A stretch of 64,000 bases of DNA from Streptomyces sp. NBC_00443 (GTDB lineage: Bacteria > Actinomycetota > Actinomycetes > Streptomycetales > Streptomycetaceae): positions 9,238,001-9,302,000 of the forward strand of contig NZ_CP107917.1 in assembly GCF_036014175.1 (NCBI RefSeq). Direction: 5' to 3'. The notes under the pieces are model-generated. The model was not told the DNA's origin. It searched no databases and saw nothing but the letters and a program-made list of their open reading frames with translations. How positions within the stretch are numbered: the stretch's first letter is position 1; each line of letters opens with the position of its first letter. Below, in pieces: positions 9,827 to 18,948 of this stretch. A program made the position numbers and the translations under genes.

Positions 9827-10801
9827 TCAGCGCCAGTCGTCGATCACGTAGGCGTCTGGGTGGCTGTAGCCAGGTTCGTTGGGCTTGTGCATGGTCACGC
9901 CTTGCAGCCAGGTACGGAAACCGCGGTCGACCATGCGCAGGTAGGCATCCTGGCGGGCCAGGTTCATTCCGGCGTCCAGTTGCCCCAGGCCCTTCTCGGT
10001 GGCCAGCTGCTCGCACGCATTCAGCAGCCGTTCGAAGCGGTCCGCGGCGTCCGGGCCAGGGCGCACGGCGCCGAATTTGACGAAGCACACGTCCTCACCG
10101 GCCTCCGACCCCGCTCCGCAGTGGCAGACAGCCAGACCGTCGAGGCCGGAGTCGGCGCCCTCGAGGAGGATGGTGTCACCGAGCCCCTGTGCCTGCGTGG
10201 CCATGATCTCGCGCTCCAAACTCAGGCCCTCGTACACGGCCCCCGTCAGTGCGCGACTGAGGCTCAGTGCGTCGGGCCGCTCAGCGGCGGTCAGCTCGCC
10301 GTACAGCACTCGGCCGGGGACTGCGGCACTGACGGCGACCTGTTTCTTCATGATGGCTGTAAGGAATCGGGGCCAGAAACCGTACCGGCGGTAGAGCTCG
10401 AGGTGCTTGGGGCTGTGCGAGAAGGTGAACAGGCCGAGGTGGCGGTTCTCCCAGGTGTCGAAGCAGGCCATGACCGGTTCCATGAGGCGCCTGCCGATGC
10501 CCTGGTCCCACAGGTCCGGACGTACGGTCAGCGGGCCGAAGTACCCGACGCTGCCCCAGTTGGCGGCGAAGTTCGATCCGACGACCTCGCCCTCGACGGT
10601 TGCTGCGAATGCCGCGTGTGGATCTGCCGCCCAGCGGGTGCGGACATAGTCGGCGGTCCCGAAGAACGTCTCTGGCTCAGGCGCCCCGAGGAAGGTCCCG
10701 AAGGCGACCCTGAATATCTCGTCGGCCCGATCCAGGTCCGGCTCAACCAGCGGGCGGACCGACACCGAGGCGGCGACACTCGTTCGCTTCGCTGCGGGCA
10801 T
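9827..10801 (-). CDS. GNAT-family N-acetyltransferase
   Basis: A 324-residue protein beginning MPAAKRTSVAAS at 10801, preceded by AAAGGAGAG. An upstream in-frame extension to 11044 has no such site. The N-terminal GNAT domain contains the acetyl-CoA loop DQGIGRRLMEPV after a strand reading YFGPLTVRPD. A second, weaker domain follows (residues about 170-300), as in two-domain Streptomyces GNAT proteins. The substrate is unknown. The gene lies between an IS630 terminal repeat (9651) and a transposase remnant (11081), so it may be transposon cargo. Confidence 0.8.
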   Translation of the reverse strand: MPAAKRTSVAASVSVRPLVEPDLDRADEIFRVAFGTFLGAPEPETFFGTADYVRTRWAADPHAAFAATVEGEVVGSNFAANWGSVGYFGPLTVRPDLWDQGIGRRLMEPVMACFDTWENRHLGLFTFSHSPKHLELYRRYGFWPRFLTAIMKKQVAVSAAVPGRVLYGELTAAERPDALSLSRALTGAVYEGLSLEREIMATQAQGLGDTILLEGADSGLDGLAVCHCGAGSEAGEDVCFVKFGAVRPGPDAADRFERLLNACEQLATEKGLGQLDAGMNLARQDAYLRMVDRGFRTWLQGVTMHKPNEPGYSHPDAYVIDDWR

Positions 10802-11080
10802 GATCGCTCTCCTTTCCGCCCCCGGTTCCATCGCACCACGGACGTGCGCCGCAGGCGAAGCGACAGGTCCCGGCGGTACCTCAAGGATCGAGCGGCCGCG
10901 TTCCCCTACGACCGGGCGGCCGTTTTCCTGCCGATCGACGACCCGCTGGGCCCCGGCCCGCCGGGGCCTCCGAGGAGCCGGAGGAGCGACGACTGTGCCT
11001 GCTCTACCGCCTCGCCCCGCCATGGTTATCACCGCCCTCGACAAGTTCGCCCAGCGAACTATTGGAGCCCGCCATGGCTA

Positions 11081-11215
11081 CTTGACCTTGAATGCGGTGA
11101 TGTCGTCATGGTGGCTGGCGTAGGAGGCCGGTGCCGGTGAGGCAGCCGTCGAGGACGTCGTGACGGTACTGGAGCTGGCGGAGGCCGCGTCGGACGGCAG
11201 TGCCACCGCGATCTG
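11081..11215 (-). mobile_element. IS630-type transposase 3' remnant
   Basis: Bases from about 11099 to 11210 closely match the 3' end of the transposase and flank at 34606-34710 (shared GTGATGTCGTCATGGTGGCT). The outermost bases after a TA at 11079-11080 (CTTGACCTTGAATGCGG) resemble a terminal repeat. The remainder of the transposase is gone beyond about 11215. Confidence 0.65.
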
Positions 11216-11368
11216 TCTCGCCGACCACGTCGACCCAGGCCGCCCGCCTGATGCCGGATCGACGCGATAAATTCGCTGGTCACTGCAGTGTTCCGGCTGC
11301 AGAATCAGCCGAATGCCGCGCTTCTTGTGTGACCACTGCAGACACCCCTCACCGGACCGGTCACCAAG

Positions 11369-11710
11369 GTGAAAGTGCCGCCACCGGTCCCGATGTCGGA
11401 GATCCCGGGTGTCCGGACACGTCAGGCCCGCGTGCCCCGCGGCACCTATGCCCCGGACTTTCGGCTGAGCGAGTTCAGCGACGACATCCCAGGCTTCATC
11501 GTGCACCCCACCGACGTGATCGGCACTGAACAGCATCCCGACCTCATGCGCTCAATCGGCTGCTGCCAAGGCCCTGCTGGCGGCGATGGCCTGAACCTGG
11601 TCTGCAGGGGCTGCGGAGCCGAAGTCGCCACCCGGCAAGCGGATTGTTATACCCAAAACCAGGTGACCTTCGAGCCGGCTGCGGTTTGCCTGTCCTTCTC
11701 CGACGATTGA
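11369..11710 (+). CDS. Hypothetical Cys-rich protein
   Basis: A 113-residue protein. The second half reads RSIGCCQGPAGGDGLNLVCR, then GCGAEVATRQADC. The Cys pattern (CC, CxxC, C) looks like a small metal-binding knuckle seen in uncharacterised Streptomyces proteins with a conserved GCCG...NxxC...EVAT...SDCW arrangement. No signal peptide is apparent. It lies between two transposase remnants, and its first 15 residues are uncertain. I know of no function. Confidence 0.5.
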   Translation: MKVPPPVPMSEIPGVRTRQARVPRGTYAPDFRLSEFSDDIPGFIVHPTDVIGTEQHPDLMRSIGCCQGPAGGDGLNLVCRGCGAEVATRQADCYTQNQVTFEPAAVCLSFSDD

Positions 11711-11769
11711 TCGCAGTCCCCGGTCAGGCCGAATCCGTTGACTTTCGGTGCTGCCTGACAGAGGTTCGC

Positions 11770-11890
11770 CGGAACACATGGCGGAGGCGTGGTGCGTATC
11801 GCCGGCCAGGTGGACATGGTGGAGGGCCTCGACTTTCCAGTGGTCGCGGATCAAGCTCGCGAGGCCGGCGGGTGTGGCTTGCCTTCGACG
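11770..11890 (-). pseudogene. Transposase remnant, ISAs1-like
   Basis: The minus strand reads LIRDHWKVEALHHVHLAGDT followed by HHASAM. This resembles the C-terminal helix (IRxHWxIEN.LHWVRDVTF.ED) of ISAs1-family transposases. It covers only about 40 codons and the resemblance ends on both sides. Confidence 0.4.
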
Positions 11891-11963
11891 TCTGGGTCAG
11901 ACTGCCGCTGGGCGTGCGGTTAGTCTGCTGGTCAATAGATTCCGCAGCCTGTGACGGCTCAAA

Positions 11964-14234
11964 TCATTGCCCTCGGCGTCCGCGAGGGATGCGTGCCCCT
12001 GATCGGTGCGGCCCTTGTGTCACAGCCTCGCCGACTGCAATGACCTCGCCGTGCCCGGGGCAGCTGTCGCGTTTGAGTAAACAGTTGGCTAGAGCGAAGG
12101 CATCCTCGGTCTTGGGGTGGGTCTTGCCTAGCCGGGTGTTCAGGATCAGCGCGCCCCTGCGCGCGAGGTTCGCTGCGGTTGGGTCGTTCAACGCGTGCAC
12201 GGCTCGGGCCTTGAGTAGCAGGGCATACCCGATGTACAGGTGGTCCGGCGCGTAATTGGCCTCCCGGATCCGTAGCGCCCGAGAGATCAGCGGCACGGCC
12301 ACGGCGTGGTCGTCCAGGTCGAGGTGGACACTCGCTAGTGCTATCAAGTCGAAGCTCACGTACGGGTCGTCCGGCCCGTACGCCGTCTCGTCGATCCGCA
12401 GCGCCCGCTCGGCCAATGGCACCGCCGCCTCATGATCACCGAGAAGGTGTCGGATTCGCGCCAGGGTGGCCAAGTCCGTCGCGACAGCGGGACTATCCGC
12501 CGACAGACAGGACTCGTGCAGGCTCAAGGCACGTTCCGCCATAGGACGCGCTTGCTCCAGCGAGCCGCGGTCCCGGTGGATCTGCGCCAGGGTAATCAGG
12601 TCGAAGCCGATTTCCGCATCCCTCTGTTCGAGCGATTCGTCGATCACGAAGGCACGTTCACACAGGGGCAGTGCCATCGAGTGGTCCCCGATCGAAAGGA
12701 GGAACGCCGACGCCAGCCTCAGCAGCGTCGCCGTCTCCGCAGCGCCCTCGGTCGGCGGCTCGTCCTTGGTCACCACGAGCGCGTGCGGGAGCAGTTCTTG
12801 CCATCGCGATCGCGCATCCGGGTCACCGTGGATGTCGTGTGGCACGGCCGCGAGCAGCGCCCGGCACAGTCGCACCCGAGCGTCGGTGCGCACGTCGTCC
12901 GGCATCGCGGCGCGGATGGCGGCCTGCATCAGCCGGTGCAGCACCAGGGAGGAGGCTCCGCGCCTCGCGAGCCCCAGGCCGGCCAGAGCACCGACCGTCG
13001 TGTCCCACGCCACCGGGTCGGCCGCGGCTGTAATCAGTGTTTGGGTGCTCCCGCTGAACAGGTCCAGCGGGATCGGCTCCGGCGCCAGCAGGGCACACAG
13101 TTCCAGCAGCCGCTTCGCTTGCGGCTGCCCGGTCTCCAGCTTTTGCACGCTGAGCTGCCACAGGGTCGCGACCACTACCGTCGGCCGGTCCGCCAGCTCG
13201 CCCAGCGCGATCATGTCCTCCAGCCGCGACGTCAGCAGAGCCAGGTACTCCGTAGGCGGAGTTTGGTTGTAGTCCATGTACCCGGCCGCCTGCTCCAGCG
13301 CCAGCGGCAGGTCTCCCAGGTGCTCAGCGATCCGGTCGGCCACCACTGTGGTCATGCCGCACACCCGCCGGGCCAGCAGTTCCACCGCCTCCTGCCTGGT
13401 GAACACGTCCAGGTCGATGACGCCGGCTCTGCTCGACCAGCCGCGCAACCTGGTCGTGACGATGACGTGACCGTTGCTCCCCAGGTCACCCGACGGCAGC
13501 GCGTCCACAAGCGGGCCAGGTCTCTCCCCGTTGTCGAAGATGATCAGCCAGGGCCCGTGGTCCAGTAGTTTGCCGTACACCCGTGGGATGACCTGCTCGG
13601 AGCTCACCTCCGCCACTCCCAGCTCCCTGGCCAGCGACGCGAACTGCGACGCCACCAGATCGGGATCCTCGGCGTCCACGAATGCCACGAACCGGTATTT
13701 CGACCGGTAGAGGTAGGCGTACTCAACTGCAAGCTGCGTTTTGCCGACACCACCCAGCCCGTGCACGACCTGCATCGCGCCATCGTGACCCGAGGTGAGG
13801 TGCTGCCGTAACTCCCGCAATGTGGCGTCGCGGCCCGTGAAGTTGGTGTTGCGCGGCGGCAGCCGATAGGTCGCCGGACGGGCCCGCGAGCCCGAAGCGC
13901 GCGCCGTCGGTGCGAGGACCTCCGTGACAGCGGTCTCGAACAGGTCAGTGAGCGTGGCATGGTCACCCCGAACACGCGCGAGTTCTTCCTCGGGGGAGAG
14001 GTCGATCTGACCGGCGTGCGCGGCGCGGACGCACGCGGTCACGTAGGCCGCGACCCGCTCCCACGGGGGCGGCTTTGTGAACTTGCCTGCCAGCAGGTCC
14101 GACAACGACGACCGAGTGAGGACCTTGTTCTCGTCGTAGGACAGCAGCTGCGCCTGGGTGGGTGACCCCGAGGACGTGCGCAACCGCTGCAACCGGTGGA
14201 CAAACCAGCTTTGTGGTGAGCTCGGTCCCCTCAT
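11964..14234 (-). CDS. STAND protein: HTH, NB-ARC NTPase and TPR repeats
   Basis: About 756 residues from ATG at 14234 (GGGGAAG upstream; an earlier start at 14288 has no better site). The N-terminus (residues 1-90) is an XRE-like helix-turn-helix region. An NB-ARC NTPase follows, with P-loop HGLGGVGKTQLAVEYAY, Walker B PWLIIFDN and GLPL-like LGDLPLALEQAAGYMDY. The C-terminal third has tetratricopeptide repeats (GDHSMALPLCERAFVIDE, GSLEQARPMAERALSLHE, GDHEAAVPLAERALRIDE). This is the common actinobacterial tetratricopeptide/NB-ARC architecture, a signalling ATPase of undefined ligand. No linked effector or FxSxx gene is seen. Confidence 0.85.
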   Translation of the reverse strand: MRGPSSPQSWFVHRLQRLRTSSGSPTQAQLLSYDENKVLTRSSLSDLLAGKFTKPPPWERVAAYVTACVRAAHAGQIDLSPEEELARVRGDHATLTDLFETAVTEVLAPTARASGSRARPATYRLPPRNTNFTGRDATLRELRQHLTSGHDGAMQVVHGLGGVGKTQLAVEYAYLYRSKYRFVAFVDAEDPDLVASQFASLARELGVAEVSSEQVIPRVYGKLLDHGPWLIIFDNGERPGPLVDALPSGDLGSNGHVIVTTRLRGWSSRAGVIDLDVFTRQEAVELLARRVCGMTTVVADRIAEHLGDLPLALEQAAGYMDYNQTPPTEYLALLTSRLEDMIALGELADRPTVVVATLWQLSVQKLETGQPQAKRLLELCALLAPEPIPLDLFSGSTQTLITAAADPVAWDTTVGALAGLGLARRGASSLVLHRLMQAAIRAAMPDDVRTDARVRLCRALLAAVPHDIHGDPDARSRWQELLPHALVVTKDEPPTEGAAETATLLRLASAFLLSIGDHSMALPLCERAFVIDESLEQRDAEIGFDLITLAQIHRDRGSLEQARPMAERALSLHESCLSADSPAVATDLATLARIRHLLGDHEAAVPLAERALRIDETAYGPDDPYVSFDLIALASVHLDLDDHAVAVPLISRALRIREANYAPDHLYIGYALLLKARAVHALNDPTAANLARRGALILNTRLGKTHPKTEDAFALANCLLKRDSCPGHGEVIAVGEAVTQGPHRSGARIPRGRRGQ

Positions 14235-14288
14235 ATACGCCGCTTCCCCCGTCTCGCTCTCCGGAATCGTCCGGACTTCGGAGTCCAA

Positions 14289-14776
14289 AAATGTAGCTCA
14301 TCCAGCGGGGGAGCCCAGTGGATCCGGGCTCCTCCGGGATCGCCGCACCCGAGCGGCGCCGCCCCTCAACGTAGACGGCGGCACAGGTGCCGCAACACCT
14401 CCCGACTATCGAAGGAGTACTGCTCACGTCTTGTCGCCCAATCTCGGCCAACGACACCAACGGGGCAACGGCGAACAAGAATGCTGCAAGTCTTCCCACG
14501 CGTCTCGGTCGCCGTTCCAAGCAGTGGCGAAACGCGAGCGTCGTCCTGACCAATCCCAGCAAGCCGGTCGCCGGAGAAAGCCGTGCAGCGACGAAATCCG
14601 GTGCCTAAGCCCTGGAACCACTTTCTTGGGCCGGCCAACGACATCATCAGTCTGTGGTTCGTCGACTTCGGCTGCCAGTTCCGCGCAACACCCTCCTCAT
14701 CACCCGTCAGGGAACCGGAATTACCGGGTGGCACCACAGGCGGCGCGCCAATAATTTCAACTCGAGGGGATCAATC
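14289..14776. other. Intergenic, nothing recognised
   Basis: About 490 bases between the STAND gene start and the lectin gene. It must hold both divergent promoters. Short open frames exist on both strands but none has recognisable composition or a convincing ribosome-binding site. GAGGGGA at 14764-14770 is the lectin ribosome-binding site. Confidence 0.4.
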
Positions 14777-15247
14777 ATGCAATTGAAGGGAAACCTCATA
14801 CGACTCGCCGGTGCGGGCGCGGCGATCGCATTCGGCTCGACGCTGCTGGTGGGCGGCGCAACCTCGGCGCAGGCGGCGCCGGTGAACTACCAGGTGATCA
14901 ACGGCAACAGCAGCAACTCCTGCCTCCAGGTGAACATCTCGGGAGGCAAGGGAAACCTCGTCCTCGGCAACTGTGACCGCAGCGCGAAGCAGGTGTGGCA
15001 GATCAGCGGCGGCATCTTCAGGAACCCGGCATCAGGCCACTGCCTCGACGGAAACGGCGCGGATGTCTACACATTCCCGTGCAACGGTGGTGCGTTCCAG
15101 AAGTGGACGACCACGTCCGGCAGTCCGAAGTCCATCAGGCACACCCAGAGCGGCAAGTACTTGGACGCAAACGGAACGGTTGGGGCCCAGGTCGTCTTCC
15201 AGCCCACCATCGGGACGGCGTCCCGATGGGTGATCGACGCGGTGTGA
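14777..15247 (+). CDS. Secreted ricin B-type lectin domain protein
   Basis: A 156-residue protein from ATG at 14777, with GAGGGGA seven bases upstream. Residues 1-34 form a Sec signal peptide ending ATSAQAAP. The rest is a single beta-trefoil with QxW repeats (AKQVWQISGG, FQKWTTTSG, ASRWVIDAV) and CLD/YLDANG motifs typical of ricin-type carbohydrate-binding domains. There is no catalytic domain, so it is a free-standing secreted lectin. A strong hairpin follows 23 bases after the stop codon. Confidence 0.85.
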   Translation: MQLKGNLIRLAGAGAAIAFGSTLLVGGATSAQAAPVNYQVINGNSSNSCLQVNISGGKGNLVLGNCDRSAKQVWQISGGIFRNPASGHCLDGNGADVYTFPCNGGAFQKWTTTSGSPKSIRHTQSGKYLDANGTVGAQVVFQPTIGTASRWVIDAV

Positions 15248-15270
15248 TGAATCGGCTGACCCCGTAAGCG

Positions 15271-15300
15271 CGGCGGGCCGTCCCCTCTGGCGGCCCGCCG
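15271..15300 (+). terminator. Terminator hairpin after lectin gene
   Basis: CGGCGGGCCG at 15271-15280 and CGGCCCGCCG at 15291-15300 form a perfect 10-bp stem with a 10-base loop. There is no T-tract, as is common in Streptomyces. Confidence 0.65.
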
Positions 15301-15429
15301 TCCCGGAAGGCACCGGTGCCGTCGTCGGATAACCGCGGCGCCTCTGCCATGCCGGCCACCGCGCAAGGCCGGGAGAGAAGTGACTGAGCCGATCGCCGGA
15401 TTGATCACGGGCCGCAAACCTGCGCGCGT

Positions 15430-16273
15430 TCCTGGAGCCGGCGTCCAGCTACGCCGAGGCTCGGGGAGATGCTGCGGGTGCGCACGATCTCCCGCATCGG
15501 CATCGGCATCGGCATCGACGTACGCGTCGGGGTCGGGGCGTCCATCACGGTCGCGGCCACCGCCTCCGCCCAAGTCCCCAGACCCGGGGGAGTCCTGGCC
15601 ATCGAGCCCGGCGATGCCGCGGCGTGGTTGGAGCCGCTGCAGGTTGACGCCTTGCACGGCATCGGACCGAGCCAGGCCGACGTGCTGCGTGACTACGGAC
15701 TCCACTGTGTCGGCCTGCTCGCTGCCGTCCCGCCCGCAACGGTGCAGCGGTTCCTGGGCGGCCGAGCGAGGCGTACGGCCGCGGACCGGGCCCGCGGCAT
15801 CGACCCGCGCCCCGTCGTCCCCCGCAACCTGCCCGCCGCCGTCACGTACCGCTTCGCCCGCCACACCCTGGACGGCGCCGGCGCCCGCGCTGCCCTGCTC
15901 TATCTGGGGTCGTCCGGCTCGGGCTGCTGCGCCGAGGCGGCCAGGCGGCCCGCGCGCTGACCGCGAGGCTGACGTTCGCCGGCAACAGCAGCTGGGAGAG
16001 GACCCGCCACCTTGCCGCGCCGTCCGCTCACGACGACGACCTGCGCACGCTCGCCTACCAGGTGATGGATGCCGCCGCCTGCAGCGCGGCCGCGTGGCCG
16101 GCCTGACCCTGAAGGGCGAGGACCTCATCGATGCCGGCCAGATCGCCCAGCAGATCAGCCTCGACGACACCCGCGAAGACGGCCTCGTGGCCGAAGCCGC
16201 AGTCGACCGCGGCCACGACAAGTTCGGCCCCCGCGGCATCGGCCCCGCCGCCGTCTTCCGCCGCGCCTCGTGA
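15430..16273 (+). pseudogene. Y-family DNA polymerase fragment (DinB/UmuC-like)
   Basis: The C-terminal two thirds of a translesion polymerase. It has part of the palm domain (GIDVRVGVGASITVAATASA), the helix-hairpin VDALHGIGPSQADVLRDYGL and the little-finger region (NSSWERTRHLAAPSAHDDD, LKGEDLIDAGQIAQQISLDD, KFGPRGIGPAAVFRRAS). The catalytic N-terminus, about 100 residues, is absent. The frame breaks near 15909 (expected LGVVRLGLLRRGGQ) and near 16073 (expected DAAGLQRGRVAG), each repaired by one extra G. Even with those repaired, the missing start makes it non-functional. Confidence 0.75.
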
Positions 16274-16707
16274 CCCGACCCGACCCCGGCACCGGCACCG
16301 GCACCGCAGAGGGGACACCCGTGCTGCTTGACCCGCCCGGATGGCCGGGGCCTGATGTCAACCCGGTGTCAACGAGCCTGCACCTCGACTGACTTCGGCT
16401 GAAGCGCTGCCCGATTTCCGGCGTGATCGATCTTGCCTCCCGCCCTGCCGCGCCGAGTGCTGTTGCGGACTCCGGCGGATCGGTCCACGAAAATGCGCCC
16501 ACCACCGCCTCGACTTGCCCGTCACCGAAGGTCCTTTGACAGGGGCAGCGCGGTCTGGGCGACCGCCGGCATCGACGTGGTGACGCTGGACGACCTGCGG
16601 GAAGGCCGGGAGCCGGGGCTTCCCGAGACCGGATTCGGGGAGCCCCGGCATTCGCGCCCGGGGTCGAGCGCGTACGTGTGCGGGGTCGGCCGCGTACGAG
16701 TGCGAGG
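16274..16707. other. Intergenic, nothing recognised
   Basis: This stretch lies between the polymerase fragment and the convergent propeller-like gene. It contains a short GGCACC-type simple repeat (about 16283-16302). No convincing gene was seen. Confidence 0.35.
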
Positions 16708-17877
16708 TCAGCCGCCGAAGCGGAAGATCCGCGGCACCAGGTCGCCCTTGGTGGCGATGCCGACGGCCCACAGCGCGGAACTGCCGGGCACGGCGCCGAG
16801 CCCGCGGGCGCTGATGCCGGGCGCGGCGAGCTTCTGCCAGCGGTGCTCGGCCTCGTCCCAGCGCAGGCCGACCGAGGCGGAGCCCTTGCCACCGACGGCC
16901 CACACGGAACCGTTCGCCGCCTGGCCGACCGCGCGCAACCGGCCGTCGGGGACGTCGGGAGTCGCCGTCTTCTTCCAGGCTTTGCCGTCGTAGTGCAGGG
17001 CGTACGGCTGGTCGCCCGTGTTGGTGAAGCTGCCGCCGACCGCCCAGAGGTCCTTCGCGGACGGTGCGACGAGCCCGCTGAGCCAGGTCGCGTGGCTCGA
17101 CGTTCCGGGCAGCTCCGCCTCGGTCCACGTCGTGCCGTCGAAGTGCAGTGCCAGCGGCTCCTGATCGGACTCGGCGTCGGCGGCGTAGCTCGTGCCGACC
17201 GCCCACACGTCGTCCTTCGACAGGGCGACGATGCCGTTCACCTCGCCCTTGCCAGTGGCCGGCAGCCCATGGCGCACCCACCGCGTGCCGTCCCAGGACT
17301 GGATGGACGGCACACCGGTCTTCACGCCCATGCCCATGGCGCGGCCCGCGGACCAGACGCTGCCGTCCGGGGCCGAGGCGAGGGCCTCGGGCATGACCCG
17401 TCCCGCCGGGTCCTGTGCGGCCCGGACCTCGGTCCAGGCCTTGCCGTCCCAGTGCACGAGCGTGGAGCCGGCGGCCCAGATGTCATCCGCCGCCGTCACG
17501 GTGAGGGCCGTCGGGAAGACGCCGTCCGGCATGGTGGATTCCTGCTTCCATGCGGTGCCGTCCCAGCGCAGCGCGACATGCTCCACCTCGTCGTAGGACT
17601 TGAGGTTGTAGCCGACCGCCCATGCCTGCGCGTCGTCGAGCGCGGCGACGGCTGTGATGTCGCCCTTCTCGAACGGCACGGAGGTCTGCTGCCAGCCACC
17701 GGGTGTGCGCTCGCCGCTGGCGACGGGCGCCGTACCCGGCCCCGAGCCCTCGGAGCCGTTGTACAGCTGTACCCCGGCGAGACCGGCGGCGAGCGCCAGG
17801 GCGGCGACGGCCGTCGGCAGCACCGTCCGCCGCAGGCGCCGCGTCCGCGCGGCGCCGGGAGTGGTGTTCTCGTCCAT
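16708..17877 (-). CDS. Exported protein with WxxVG beta-propeller-like repeats
   Basis: About 389 residues from ATG at 17877. A basic N-terminus and one hydrophobic segment (VLPTAVAALALAAGLAGV) anchor or export it. The rest repeats blades of the form DDAQAWAVG, ADDIWAAG, DGSVWSAG, KDDVWAVG, AKDLWAVG and NGSVWAVG, each followed by W-G-x-W (RWDGTAWKQ, HWDGKAWTE). This predicts a six- or seven-bladed propeller of unknown ligand. It starts 44 bases after the upstream intradiol dioxygenase ends, so the two probably form an operon and both are exported. Confidence 0.7.
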   Translation of the reverse strand: MDENTTPGAARTRRLRRTVLPTAVAALALAAGLAGVQLYNGSEGSGPGTAPVASGERTPGGWQQTSVPFEKGDITAVAALDDAQAWAVGYNLKSYDEVEHVALRWDGTAWKQESTMPDGVFPTALTVTAADDIWAAGSTLVHWDGKAWTEVRAAQDPAGRVMPEALASAPDGSVWSAGRAMGMGVKTGVPSIQSWDGTRWVRHGLPATGKGEVNGIVALSKDDVWAVGTSYAADAESDQEPLALHFDGTTWTEAELPGTSSHATWLSGLVAPSAKDLWAVGGSFTNTGDQPYALHYDGKAWKKTATPDVPDGRLRAVGQAANGSVWAVGGKGSASVGLRWDEAEHRWQKLAAPGISARGLGAVPGSSALWAVGIATKGDLVPRIFRFGG

Positions 17878-17921
17878 GAAGAAGTCCCTTGCGTCCACTG
17901 TGTCTTAGGCGGTCGGCGGCA

Positions 17922-18740
17922 TCAGACGGTGGTCTTGATGACGAAGTCGAAGGTGCCGTTGTAGCTGCCGTCGTCGCGCGCCTCCAGGGCGACCACGCAG
18001 GCGCGGTTGAGGAGCTGGTCCCGGGCGTTCAGCAGCGCGAAGTCACGGCCGTACGCCTGTGTGTCGTCCGGGAAGTACAGCTGCGTGATGAACAGGGGAC
18101 CGCCCGGGGCCTGCGCCTGGACGTGGATGTGCGGCGTGCGCCGGCCCCAACGGCCCCAGTAGTCACGCGGGATGATGGTGTCCAGCCGGTACTCGCCCCG
18201 GGCGTTGGTGTACTGGTGGCCGCGCAGCGAGAATCCGGAGGTGTCGTAGTCGCCGTTGTGGTCGGTCTGCCAGAACTCCAGCAGCGTGTCGGCGAGCGGG
18301 TTGCACTCGGGGTCGTACACGACACCGCGCAGGGTCAGCAGCAGGCCCGTGATGCCGGGCGTGACCACCTTGGTGCGCTGAGGGGACTCCGGTTTGAACA
18401 GCGGGCCCTCCATCTGCGCGGGAGTCTCACTGCCGTTGCAGGAGGGCGTCAGGGCGAGCGGGACACCTGCGGCTTTCGCGTCGGCGGGTCGGACGTCCGC
18501 CGACGCCGTAGCGGCGGTCGAGGCCGAGATCCCGGCGGCCGCGATGGCTGCCGAGCCGACGCCTATCGAGGTGTTGCGGATGAAAGTGCGGCGGGACCGG
18601 GGCTCGGGGGTGTCCTCTACGGGGTCGGCGGCCGCTGCGGTGACGAAGTGGGACGAGTCCGCCGCCTTGGGTGCGGGTGACGCGTCGGGCCGTTGGCCGG
18701 GCACGCTGCCGGCTCGCCGGTCGTGACCGTGTTGGCGCAT
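17922..18740 (-). CDS. Tat-exported intradiol ring-cleavage dioxygenase-like protein
   Basis: A 272-residue protein from ATG at 18740, preceded by AAGGAG. It carries a twin-arginine signal (RSRRTFIRNTSIGVGSA) about 65 residues in, followed by an Ala-rich segment. The catalytic domain resembles catechol/protocatechuate dioxygenases: GVVYDPECNPLADTLLEFWQ, the Fe(III)-ligand region DTSGFSLRGHQYTNARGEY, and HIHVQ with the His ligands. Exported intradiol dioxygenase-like proteins are common in Streptomyces, and the substrate here is unknown. The 3' end is 44 bases from the propeller-like gene. Confidence 0.85.
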   Translation of the reverse strand: MRQHGHDRRAGSVPGQRPDASPAPKAADSSHFVTAAAADPVEDTPEPRSRRTFIRNTSIGVGSAAIAAAGISASTAATASADVRPADAKAAGVPLALTPSCNGSETPAQMEGPLFKPESPQRTKVVTPGITGLLLTLRGVVYDPECNPLADTLLEFWQTDHNGDYDTSGFSLRGHQYTNARGEYRLDTIIPRDYWGRWGRRTPHIHVQAQAPGGPLFITQLYFPDDTQAYGRDFALLNARDQLLNRACVVALEARDDGSYNGTFDFVIKTTV

Positions 18741-18948
18741 GGCGCTCCTTGTGGGGGAGGCCCCGGCGCGTTCTTGGGGGAGCGAACGGCACCGGGTGCG
18801 AGGGCGAAAGAGGTGAGACAAGGGGAGGCCCCTGCCCGAGCACTGACCCTGCTGCAGGTGCGAACGTGGCACATCCGGCGGATGACGGACGACGCGATAA
18901 GTGTTACGAAACCGAGCACGCTTGCTCGCTACGTCGTCCTGGCCGGGA

